Assembly: GCA_037783545.1 (NCBI GenBank)
Contig: JBBELK010000482.1
Coordinates: forward strand, 310,001 to 374,000
DNA from: Henricia sp. BOLD:AAB3569
Taxonomy: Eukaryota; Echinodermata; Asteroidea; Spinulosida; Echinasteridae
DNA: 64,000 nt
Reading direction: 5' to 3'
Shown here in pieces: positions 55,394 through 64,000 of the stretch. A program made the translations under genes and the position numbers. The notes beneath the pieces are model-generated. The model ran no database searches, was not told the origin of the DNA, and worked only from the letters and a program-made list of their open reading frames with translations. Within the stretch, counting starts at the first letter, position 1. The number at the start of each line of letters is the position of its first letter.

Positions 55394-55554
55394 CAGCCGA
55401 TTTCACGAAACTTACGCAGTTGCGTAAGCCCACTTGCGCAAAATTTTATTGCGTAAGTTGCGCAACACTGTTCCGAAGATAACACGCAAGCTATGGGGTT
55501 TGCGCCGTTTGTCAAAAGTTGCGCAAGCTGCGCAATGTTTCGTGAAATCGACTG
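55394..55554. mobile_element. CTG-flanked palindromic MITE, family P-a (copy 4), adjacent
   Basis: This second copy starts seven bases after the previous one and ends ..AAATCGACTG before CTG (55555-55557). It lies in intron 7, just downstream of the exon 7 donor. Confidence 0.8.
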
Positions 55555-55573
55555 CTGGTCTTGCACAACTTAC

Positions 55574-55742
55574 TCGAAGTGGCATTCACACTCTGCAGTG
55601 TGAAATAGTTGCCGACAGAGGCGTCGCCGGCAGAGGTGCACATAGATCCCTCTGGTCCAGTAGTTTTCTTTTGATACCAAAATCTGGGATTGGTGGTAGG
55701 GATAAGCTTTTTCCATTCGACTACCATTTGGTCCGGCATGTC
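55574..55742 (-). CDS. Copy B exon 7
   Basis: Acceptor ATTGCAAG, donor GTAAGT. It reads DMPDQMVVEWKKLIPTTNP, RFWYQKKTTGPEGSMCTSAG, DASVGNYFTLQSVNATS. It is without the SVSA array of copy A and probably nearer the ancestral state. FWYQKK..YFTLQSVNATSMYLGIG across the last junction looks like paired beta strands. Confidence 0.78.
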
Positions 55743-56893
55743 CTTGCAATAAAGATCAACATCGTTTAGAAATGCTCAAGTACCTGTTAACCCATTATTA
55801 ACTATTACAATTGTATTACATTGTAATACATTTTATTTATTCGCTGAAGAATCAATAAAAGCAGAGAGTGCTGGGGCGGTTAAGGGCAGTGACAAAATGG
55901 TTAACTCATTAGAAAATGTATTACACTGTCATACATTGTATTTATTCACTAAAAAGTATGGATTGTTGGGGCGGTTTTGGGCGGTACAGTGACTAAAGGG
56001 TTAAGTAGCCTTGTTCAAGGTTGTGAGCTTGTCTCACCGTGCTCAACAGTGAACAGAATAATTCCTGGAATCTCTTGGTCTGTGTCTGAAGCACAACATT
56101 GTTCCAAGTGCACACGGCACGGTTATGTGTTTCTTTATATTTGTATCAGATTTCCTTGGGCTTTAATACTCTGCGACTTGGCCATTGCCGGCACAGTATA
56201 CGACAAGCACACAGCCTTGGAAAAGGCTAGTTCTTCAGGCATCCGTGGGCGCGACGAGAGAAATGTACGTTGCGTGCCCGAGAAAAGACTGGCGCCCATG
56301 AAACTCAGTTCTGTACTCGTTAAAGCCTGTGCACGCAAGAACTATCTGGTGGGCAAAACCAAAAAATATTTGTTTGCTCAGCATGAAGCTTGCCATATGT
56401 AGCAAATGTTTTCTTTTTTTTTCCTGTCTTGCGAGGGTGAAAAATTTCACCGTGTGCGGGCAACCTGAGCTACGTGTCGAACCATTAAATGTAACTAGCC
56501 AATTAAAACACATATCCATATATCCCATTTTCAAATGATATTTTGCCAAAGTCACAGACACTTTTGCTGGTCGCCTTCTTGAAATCAAGCGAATTGGCTT
56601 TTCGCTCTGCAAGGAGAAAACGCAGCAAAAACTGACCACAAGCAGTTATACAAATTACTTTTTGCTCTCGTGTGCCTGCCAGGCTTTGGGGTGGATTTAC
56701 ATTGCTTTTATGTGCGTATTTGACGTGCCTCGTTTTAAATAAAAGCAGTCTAGAGGGAGTTTGGAGTGAAACGACACATCCAATAGCACAAAATTAACTT
56801 GGGTAGAAATTCTCTCCACATTTTTTTCTCAAAACAACGCATGTCGCATGTACACACAAAAAAGCTCAGTATGAACTATGAATCCACCCTTAA

Positions 56894-57028
56894 AGGTACA
56901 GGCTCGTCGGCAATGCGCTCGCGTGCCAAATTTGTGCCACGAAATACGCAGCTCCGTAGCAAAGGCATGGAGCTGCGTGTTTCGTGGCACGAATTTGGCA
57001 TTCGCGCATTGCTGACAAGCCTGTGTCT
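56894..57028. mobile_element. TTAA hairpin MITE, family G (copy 5)
   Basis: AGGTACAGGCTCGTCGGCAA and its mirror between TTAA copies (56890-56893 and 57029-57032). It is the orthologue of 28920-29054. Confidence 0.86.
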
Positions 57029-57173
57029 TTAACAAGCTACAAGTAAATTTGTTTATAAAGTTTCTATCAACGTAAAAAGCTGATAAAACTGATAAAAAAT
57101 TACTTGCACTTAACGTCATTTGGACCGGCGCAAAATTTGATGCAATAATTCCTAACTTCGAGAATGGACTTAC

Positions 57174-57242
57174 CATTAATTCTAATTTGTCTTCCGAAGC
57201 TGGAGTAGTTTGTGGGGTAGAGGGTTTATATGGCTCGATGTT
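57174..57242 (-). CDS. Copy B exon 6
   Basis: Acceptor TCTTTACAG, then NIEPYKPSTPQTTPASEDKL and ELM before GTAAGT. It is exactly 23 codons in phase 0, and joins exon 7 in frame. The linker is shorter than in copy A by in-frame deletion (PTLPGDK region). Confidence 0.68.
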
Positions 57243-57712
57243 CTGTAAAGAGTATACAACTACTTGGCCTCTCCTAGGTCGGTTTATACCGGCATAGTTG
57301 TACTTGTAAAAAGAGGCTAAAATGAGATAAAATGGTTTGGGGTCATTAAATTATACCTATGACACAAAGGACCTTGTGCTCAACAAGTGCAACTCGTAAA
57401 TTATTTTAATGCAAAGAACAAGAAATATTACCTATACTGAAAAGCGAATACGAACTTCACAAAGAATGATAAATGCAGCGATGCCTCGCTAAGTAAGGGC
57501 ACCGCCATTTTGTCCAAATACTAAGCAAGTAATGACGTTTTTGCAGACAACTTTTTCATGTATTGCCATAAGAATGCCCGAAGGACTTGTACGTAAAGAC
57601 ATAATTCATATTCGCTTTTCTGTTCAGTGGGTAATATTTCTTGATCTAAGATAATTCACAAGTTGCTCTTGGTGAGCACGGGTCTTGTTTTTTGGGTATA
57701 ATTCCCCCTTAA

Positions 57713-57844
57713 AGGCACAGGCTCGTCAGCAATGCGCACGCTCCAAATTTGTGCCACGAAATACGCAGCTCCATGCCTTTGCTATGGAGCTGCGTATTTC
57801 GTGCACGAAATTGGCGCGCGCGCATTGCTGACAAGCCTGTGCTT
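57713..57844. mobile_element. TTAA hairpin MITE, family G (copy 6), copy B only
   Basis: AGGCACAGGCTCGTCAGCAA and its mirror between TTAA at 57709-57712 and 57845-57848. Copy A has CCCCTCTAAGTATGG and no element. Confidence 0.88.
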
Positions 57845-57849
57845 TTAAG

Positions 57850-58720
57850 TATGGCGAGGTTGTAACAAACAACGAAACAATTTTCTTTTTCATAAACTTC
57901 TAATTCTGTTAAATTTTATGTTTCAAGACATAAAGAAGAACTGTACTGTACATTGAAATCAGTGTCTGTGTTCTCGAACCGGGAGAATTCTCCCTGGGAA
58001 AATGACAGCATTTGTGGGGGTGGGGGGTGATGAGATGGCCTGAGTCTAGTGGTGTCCGTGTACATTTTAGCATCGGTATAAGTTGTGTTAATTACATGCT
58101 GAAAATGTACTTGTCCATTCAAATTGTTGTTGCATTGGATATGATTTAGTGCCCTGCTGTATTCATTCATGTTTTCATTGGAAAAGTCACCATTTGCGAG
58201 ATTCCATTCTTGTTTTACCTATAGTCTAAATGTTTAACACTGTCAAGACATTTGTGACCTGTCGCGACAAAATAAGCAAAAGTCGCACTCCGCTATGATA
58301 ACGACAGTTCAAAGTCAAAAAATGAAGGGGAGGTCAGTTTTAGGGTTTTGTAAGATTTGGAAAGAGTAACTCTTATTCTAATTTATTCCAAATTTTTAGC
58401 GTCATCCATTTTTAGACCAATTTTCACGACAGCTTTATTTGTGCCTTGTAAGAAATTATATTTGAAGATTTGTAAGATTTGTTTGAACACTACCACTTCT
58501 CCAAGCTGTGTTGCGTTGGGGGAATAGTTTTACCTTATGTGTTATATATCATTGGAAATCTCTTTTTCTGCAGAATTCAAATATACCAATATCCAATTTT
58601 TGAAAATTCCGACTTTCAGCTAATTCTGCGGTGACAGGTCACATTTTAATGGGTCTATATTCTGTTACAAAATAATGTAGTGGGAAATGGTTTTCTTTCT
58701 GAATTGAACATTGACGGACG
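57850..58720. other. Intron of the copy B gene
   Basis: Collinear with about 30030-31850 of copy A after removal of the A-specific SINE and the GGA tract. No exon or element is recognised. Confidence 0.5.
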
Positions 58721-58864
58721 TTTAAGGACTGGAATGAGACATAGTTTTGGAGATGGCATGTCGCAAAAGGTGACTCAACTTCCGTTGAGAACTAATAAAA
58801 GGTATCAAACTTATTTTGTAAACTTGATCTCGCAGCATAACATCTAGAGGGGAACAAAGTGTAC

Positions 58865-59155
58865 CATCATCAGGGGAAACAAGCCAGAAAAAATCAAGAA
58901 CCAAGGAATTAGGTCCATGTATCAAACCGTAAACTGACTCACATGTCAGCGGATTGTATGACGTCTGAAAGACTAGTTCTCCATTTTCGATGGCCAGATA
59001 AGACAGGCTCTTTTCCTCTTCGACATAAATTTCGTACTTCTGGACAGATTTTCGATCCAACGTAAAATACTTTTTGGCAGCAATGAGAGAAATGAGGGGT
59101 AGTTCATCTGTGTCATTTTCCAACCTCTGATTCACGTGGACTACTGGGGCACCGT
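58865..59155 (-). CDS. Copy B exon 5 (beta-rich exon)
   Basis: Acceptor TTTTTGCAG. It reads GAPVVHVNQRLENDT, then an extra LPLISLIAAKKYFTL block, then RKSVQKYEIYVEEEKSLSY, LAIENGELVFQTSY and VYGLIHGPNSLVLDFFWLV. The proposed donor is GATG|GTACAC. If not spliced, the frame stays open to 58722. An 8-bp difference from copy A directly before the donor changes the exit phase to 1. Confidence 0.7.
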
Positions 59156-59644
59156 CTGCAAAAAGCATGAACAAAAAGGGAAGTCGGAAAAGTTTCAGGA
59201 AAATAAGCAAATCAGCTTTGATATTGCTGAAATTGTTTTCAACTTAAATTTAATTAACCAGTTAACGCCAGGATTATTTCAAACATTGCTGTCCATAGGC
59301 GCAGATTTATTGTTAGTTGAAGCATGTAGGAAGGAACACAACTGAACTCATTAACCATGCACGGTAAAGTATTGTCGTTATGTTGATACACCGTCATTGA
59401 AAATGTTACAATGAGCCTTTGAAGGCCCACTGTATCATTTGCAATGACCCCAAAAGTTAATTAACGAGTCGACGGGGAAACCTTCCTCAAAATAAAGACT
59501 GAATTGGTAGCAACTATCCCATGAATTGTTTCCGCCCGAGATGATATAATTTTACCAGAAAATAGTCCATGAAGATGAAATTATTTAGATCGTTTGCAAA
59601 CGATTTACTCTGGGCGGTACGAAATGGGCGCTGTTTACTGGGTG

Positions 59645-60012
59645 TAAGCAAAACAATTATTTTTCGTCTCGCTAGACGTAAATTCAATTCGCCCCAAAAC
59701 CATTTAGCCCTGGACCACCTTATCCTGAACTACTTCGCCCAAGTGCCATTTCGCCCCAAACCACTTCGTCCAAACACTACTTCGCCCAAAAGCCACTTTA
59801 CCCCAAAACAACTTTGTGCATAGGCCGTGGTTCAGGGCGAAGTGGTTCAGGGACGAAATGACTGGAAACCCTTTTTTGACTGTTTTCTCAAAAGTTAGAT
59901 GACGTACGGAGCTGGTTTTTGCTTAGGTTGGTTTTTATCATGCATACCTTCAATCACACAGGGGGATGAAACTATATTATTTGTAACGGTTTACCAATCA
60001 TGTATACTGTCT
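59645..60012. mobile_element. Family T MITE (copy 6), left-truncated
   Basis: Right end CCAATCATGTATACTGTCT next to TTAA and the same CACAGTTGTACG flank as 33047-33519. The left terminus is replaced by unrelated sequence. Confidence 0.75.
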
Positions 60013-60048
60013 TTAAACACAGTTGTACGTTTATAATGGAAATCGTAC

Positions 60049-60112
60049 CTTTTTCGACAATTTCAAAGATCACCCAGATATACGGTTGCGGTTGACGGTC
60101 ACGTTTGACACC
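60049..60112 (-). CDS. Copy B exon 4
   Basis: GVKRDRQPQPYIWVIFEIV, EK and one base. Same length, borders and phase as copy A exon 4. Confidence 0.75.
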
Positions 60113-60260
60113 CTGGATGGAACATAACAATAAAATGAATTTCATGCTGTTGACAACCTCTGAAACCATGTTTTGTTTGTATACTTTTGACTATTTTTTG
60201 AGGAGCGGGGGCGGGGGAGGTGGTGGCGGGCGGGGGAGGGGGTATAGGGGTCACACTCAC

Positions 60261-60366
60261 CAGAAATATCTCGGGTTCCTCATAGTTAAGCAGAAGTCCC
60301 AGTACATGAAAGATGCCACTTCCTTCGATATTGTCACCATTTACTTCACGCAAAATGTCACCGTCC
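60261..60366 (-). CDS. Copy B exon 3 (second half of PDZ domain)
   Basis: (R)DGDILREVNGDNIEGSG, IFHVLGLLLNYEEPEIFL. The PDZ helix region is identical to copy A. AGDT is DGDI here. The following intron starts with GTGAGT and holds a GGGGGC-rich tract (60203-60245). Confidence 0.85.
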
Positions 60367-60653
60367 CTGCTTGAGCAAAACAACTTCAATAGACCATTTG
60401 TCCATTTTAGGGGGCAAAATTTAATAATGTGACATTAGATTCACAAAGTGCCTACTCATGCATGGTGCAAAGTGACAATGTGACTGCACCCCAAGCAAGG
60501 GGTCTATCAGGCGAAGGACATGAAAACTCCCATATGTGACCTGCTCTGCAAAAAAGGGTATTAAGTCGCATTTTAGCATTGGTTCCAATGGGGACTGATT
60601 TAGTGAGATGTACCCATAAAAGTAATTATACGGACATTTTGTATCATTCTCAC

Positions 60654-60825
60654 CGAAAACCAGCACTGTAGGCGAGGCCTTTTGGATCAACATCTTGGAA
60701 GACATATTGGTCTTGTTCTACTTCTTCCGAGGCCGCTTTTACTAACCCCAGTCTCGCGTTAAAATCCACGTACTTGATCACTTTCCCCGTCTCGTGGTCC
60801 AAGTAAGGCAGAAATATCTCCCCAC
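60654..60825 (-). CDS. Copy B exon 2 (first half of PDZ domain)
   Basis: GEIFLPYLDHETGKVIKYVD, FNARLGLVKAASEEVEQDQ, YVFQDVDPKGLAYSAGF. One codon longer than in A. TTAA 17 bp upstream is the empty target of the family T insertion seen in A. Confidence 0.82.
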
Positions 60826-61015
60826 CTGGACCCACCTGGATTTAAAGACCAATTACTAGATTGGAAAATGGTTACCAATTAAGTTATCACCATGTGTGAT
60901 TGGGGATTGTGTATGATAAAAACCAACCTGTGTATAAGTCAGCTCAGTATACCTCTCTATGTTCCGAGAAAACATTGGAAAATTGTGTCCATGGATAGGC
61001 CTATAGTGCAGGGAC

Positions 61016-61441
61016 AATGGAGCCACAATACTGCGGTAGTCAGGGACCTAGTATTGTTCACATATAAGAGAACCCTTGTAACAAAAAATGCAATAGACTG
61101 CCGAAGTGAATACGTCATCTTTTGTTAGTTGCCAAGGCAATGGCTCTACATTAAAAATCACTGTACTTTTGCAATGGTATTTTTCCCGACGGCCATGATG
61201 TTTAGAGCCAATTACATGTACTATGGCAACCCACGTCACACTTCGGCTGTCTATTGCACACACACAATTATATAAATTAATCTTCAATTATAGTTTTATA
61301 ATAAGATATCTTGAAGCGGAATCATTGTACATGTATTGGACAGTTGGGACGGTTTGAGTAAGGTCTGAATACAGTGCGGTTGAAAATGTTGACATTTGGA
61401 GATTATTCTCATAATTTTAGTTGTCTGCAACTTGTGTGCCT
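61016..61441. other. Sequence unique to copy B containing a family R MITE
   Basis: Copy A runs directly from TATAGTGCAGGGA to ATTATCGTACTGAG. The block includes the TIR element at 61090-61257 (GCAATAGACTGCCGAAGTG ends, relative at 2549-2721). Confidence 0.65.
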
Positions 61442-61982
61442 CTCAGAGAATTATCGTACTGAGATCGAACAGAGGTCGAACAGAGGTTGTAGCAAATCGC
61501 CATGAATCGCGGTATGTCGTTGCTATCGATTGTAGCTTGTCAACGCAAATCGACGGCTTTTTAGGGATGCCAAGATGCGATGACATACAGCGACATGTGT
61601 ACAACATTTGTACGACATTTGTAAGACAAGTTAAGAGTTGCACAAGAGTTGCAAAAGTCGGCGGGAAAGTCAAATGGAGAACACAGCTATAGACTAAGAA
61701 AGCACACTGAACTCACATTATCAGTGTTATGCTCATTGCTGGAGTGGTTTTTTGCAACCGCTGGGTCCTCTTTTGTGTCTGAATCTAGAAAATTACATGA
61801 AAATATTAGAGGAATTAACAAACAGAGGACATGCTTTTCACGAGACATTCTCTGTACAATCATTCAACAACTGCACAACTGCAGACAAGAGTACTTGAAA
61901 TTTGTATTGTACTTGAAGTTTGGTGCATATAGAAATCTGTATTGTTTAAAAAGAAGGAAAGATCAACAAATGTTCTACTTAC

Positions 61983-62010
61983 GACGACGTTTACTCCGAA
62001 TGCTTGCCAT
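61983..62010 (-). CDS. Copy B exon 1 (start exon)
   Basis: MASIRSKRR plus one base and donor GTAAGT. It is more basic than in A and without Gly2, so N-myristoylation is not expected. Confidence 0.58.
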
Positions 62011-62092
62011 TTTCTGCAATTTCAATACAAATACTAAACTTTAGTCCTAATTTAAGTGTTACTCGAATACAACAATTCACTAATCGCCCTAG

Positions 62093-62215
62093 TCATTGAG
62101 GTCAGCAAACTATTCCTCCATTCAGTTGAATGGCTTTCAACAATATGCTCGGCAATCCCAGGAGGCCCAGCACTGCCCGTTGACAACTGGATGCCATCCG
62201 TGACCAGAAATCCAG
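62093..62215 (+). CDS. Candidate plus-strand exon in copy B
   Basis: Counterpart of 37504-37623, reading IEVSKLFLHSVEWLSTICSA, IPGGPALPVDNWMPSVTRNP and one base before GTAAAA. It splices in frame to 62411-62493. The complement is also open, so this remains a candidate. Confidence 0.4.
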
Positions 62216-62410
62216 GTAAAAAGGGTCTTTTTTAACGATCAAGCGCTGTACGTACATATCGTGTTTAGGGTATCAAAAACACTGGGAAACTATAGAAAAA
62301 AAAGGCATTTTTTTTCAAAAATATATTTTCTCAGATATACATATTAAGGGTTTGTGAGAGGACTTGGGATGGTAAATAATTAGTTTTGGCTAATGTAATT
62401 TCACTGGCAG

Positions 62411-62493
62411 GGCCAGGACTCCGAGTGGACGTCAGCAGCGGCAACGTGCAGACATATACGCGTGTTCTTATACCGGTGGAGACCCGGGTATAA
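62411..62493 (+). CDS. Candidate terminal plus-strand exon ending in -ETRV
   Basis: After acceptor TTTCACTGGCAG the exon reads GPGLRVDVSSGNVQTYTRV, LIPVETRV and TAA (62491-62493). The phase fits the exon at 62093-62215. The C-terminus ETRV fits the class I PDZ ligand pattern (S/T-x-V). In copy A the same stretch is shifted by net non-triplet indels. The family is unknown. Confidence 0.35.
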
Positions 62494-62996
62494 TGGGGAA
62501 CAAAAGGATGGGGAGGTCTCCACAAGGAAATTTCAATAGGTGAAAAGGTCTCCACAATGTTCTCACGAAATAGATATATGGATTTTACTCAAAAAGGAGG
62601 AATTTTCGAGGTATACTTATCTGTCGCAAGTTTATAAAATAACGGACATTCGGTCAAATTTTCAGCTCAGGAAAACAACTGTGGTTTAAATAGGAGCGTT
62701 TTGAAAACTGCTTTCGACCCTCTAACCAATTTGTACATGACAACAAAGGGATGTCTTCACAAGGATACAAATTACAGAATGGGTGCATTTTCAAACACTG
62801 GAAATTACGTGTTTAGGGTAGTTTTAAAAAACCTGTGGTCACGGATGGCATCCACTTATCAATGGGCAGTGCACCCCACTCCCCCACCCCCCCCCCCCCT
62901 CCCCCTATAAAAGAGCTGACAATCTCATTTCTATGTTCTAAGTCCCTCACCGGCTTGTGACCAACACCCCATGCCCAGAGGGCCTAGGGTGGGGGA

Positions 62997-63180
62997 GGAG
63001 GGAAGAGGTGAGAGAGGAGGGGAGGAGGGAAGAGGGGAGAGAGGAGGGGAGGAGGGAAGAGGGGAGAGAGGAGGGGGGAGGGAAGAGGTAAGAGAGGAGG
63101 GGGAGAGGGGAGAGGGATGGGGAGAGGGATGGGGGAGGGGGGGGGGGGGGGGGTGGGGGCGGGGGCGGGGGGATTTGGAG
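62997..63180. repeat. GA-rich purine tract
   Basis: (GGAGGGAAGAGGGGAGAGA)n-like units followed by a poly-G run. Frames through it are low complexity. It marks the right border of duplication copy B. Confidence 0.85.
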
Positions 63181-64000
63181 GAAACTATTGATAGGGGCAT
63201 ATGCAAAATGAATTCAAACTGTAGAAATTGAATTCGGATAAAAATCTGTACAACTTGCACTCTGTCTATGGAGCATGACATAAAAATGTCTTCAAATAAA
63301 GTGTTTTCAAAGAAAAACCTGAAATTTGTCACTGCTAAAAATCATGTTTCCTCGCCACATTTAAACTTTCTGGGACATTATCACAAGACAGTGCAACATA
63401 TACTATTGTTTAGTGCGGACTGTGGTGAACGAAAAGTTAATATAGACCGAGTTGTTATAGTCTAAGTTGTGTTTCAAATTCACGGTACTCACCTCGTTTT
63501 TGTTGAGAACCAAAACGAATGTTGACTTACTACTGCTGAATGGCTACTGGAAGTATAATCACTAGTCAGCCTATAATACATGTAATTGCCCAAACATGGT
63601 AAATCATGGAGTGGAACGATTGCCTGCACTTCCCTGGGACTTCAAAGAAGTGTGTGATTCAGGGAGAACTGGTCTATAAAAGGGAAAGTCCCCAGGCTTC
63701 CATATAACAATACGACAACTGACTTGAGTTCTGGTTCAGTGATTTGAGGTTGTATGTCGAAGTCACTGCACTTAAATAGGCATTGGCGGATATCTAGGGG
63801 GTGAGGGAGCTATAGCACCCCCTCTAAAATTGTATAAAAAAAGAGGGCGTAGGAAGAAGGAAGAAGAGAGAGAAGAAACAAAGATGGAAGGCACTCCCCT
63901 TTCCATATAGTCCGGGAGCCCAGGCCGATTTGTTCATCATCACGAGTACAAAAGGTCTGAGGCGTGGAATCAATAGGTTGGGCAAGTGTGACCTCCGAAT
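63181..64000. other. Flanking DNA with repeat fragments
   Basis: 63410-63545 repeats the exon-like segment at 42045-42160. TCTATAAAAGGG near 63674 resembles a TATA box. 63785-63925 (GGCGGATATCTAGGGGGTGA, CTATAGCACCCC) repeats the ends of the element near 50816-51238 and the purine stretch near 52560-52640. Confidence 0.5.

Larger units (their letters stand above)
54548..62010 (-). other. PDZ/beta-rich gene, copy B: eight-exon gene span
   Basis: Exons: 61983-62010, 60654-60825, 60261-60366, 60049-60112, about 58865-59155, 57174-57242, 55574-55742 and 54548-54645. They match copy A one for one with conserved splice borders, and several length differences are multiples of three, which supports past or present coding. 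Introns are shorter, mainly because they lack A-specific insertions. The exon 5/6 phases do not match here either, in the opposite sense to copy A. Confidence 0.75.
52732..62996. repeat. Segmental duplication, copy B
   Basis: This 10.3-kb block is collinear with 23689-39846 and in the same orientation. Material unique to B includes 52896-53383, 55270-55554, 57713-57844 and about 61016-61441. Shared MITEs (56894-57028 and 59645-60012) predate the duplication. Confidence 0.9.

Noticed and set aside
61649..62044. 131-codon plus-strand frame KHTELTLSVLCSLLEWFFATAG... in copy B
   Set aside because: In copy A the same frame is broken by TAA, it overlaps the start exon of the PDZ gene on the other strand, and introns of similar conservation surround it. 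Coding status is not supported.
1..64000. CRISPR array, phage, or bacterial operon
   Set aside because: No regularly spaced direct repeats with unique spacers, no operon-like ORF runs and no Shine-Dalgarno-linked genes occur. Introns, SINEs and MITEs point to an animal nuclear genome.

Overview
The window is invertebrate animal genomic DNA. Genes are sparse and split by introns with GT..AG borders. No long open frames exist, ATG/TAC-rich words such as ACATGTACATGTACATG and ACCGGT recur, and the intergenic and intronic space is packed with tRNA-derived SINEs and short palindromic DNA elements. A marine deuterostome (echinoderm- or cephalochordate-like) fits best, but I cannot name a species. 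I found no bacterial genes, CRISPR array, rRNA, transposase or reverse transcriptase, so every mobile element here looks non-autonomous.

Layout. 0-11 kb: intergenic DNA with MITEs, a tRNA-like SINE and a 754-bp hAT-like element. 11.6-14.7 kb, minus strand: two 5' segments of dimethylarginine dimethylaminohydrolase (DDAH). One is a single exon (11653-12003). The other is split into two exons (14506-14663 and 13615-13771). Both stop at the same protein position, in phase 0, at a splice donor, and the downstream exons are not in the window. Two almost identical 553-bp palindromes flank this locus. 17-18.9 kb, plus strand: the last two exons of an unidentified gene.

The main structure is a tandem segmental duplication: copy A about 23.69-39.85 kb and copy B about 52.73-63.0 kb. 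Each copy carries the same minus-strand gene, which I reconstructed in eight exons with conserved splice sites. Exons 1-3 encode a PDZ domain. Exons 4-8 encode a region rich in short beta strands that looks like a beta-trefoil (weakly IL-1/FGF/fascin-like). The copies differ by in-frame indels, a coding minisatellite in A, loss of an N-myristoylation motif in B, and apparently incompatible phases at the exon 5/6 junction in both. Because one copy often lacks an element present in the other, the pair gives natural empty sites that fix the boundaries and target-site duplications (TSDs) of many elements.

40-52 kb, between the copies, is a nest of foldback elements: a 1.2-kb CAG-flanked palindrome, a 2.6-kb long-TIR element whose empty target lies 4 kb away in inverted orientation, an A-rich tract interrupted by a 1.4-kb GC-rich inverted repeat carrying outward TATA boxes, and several TIR elements that enclose tRNA-like cores.

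Gene-level calls rest on my own reading of splice sites and translations. Family names of mobile elements are inferred from TSD length and termini only.
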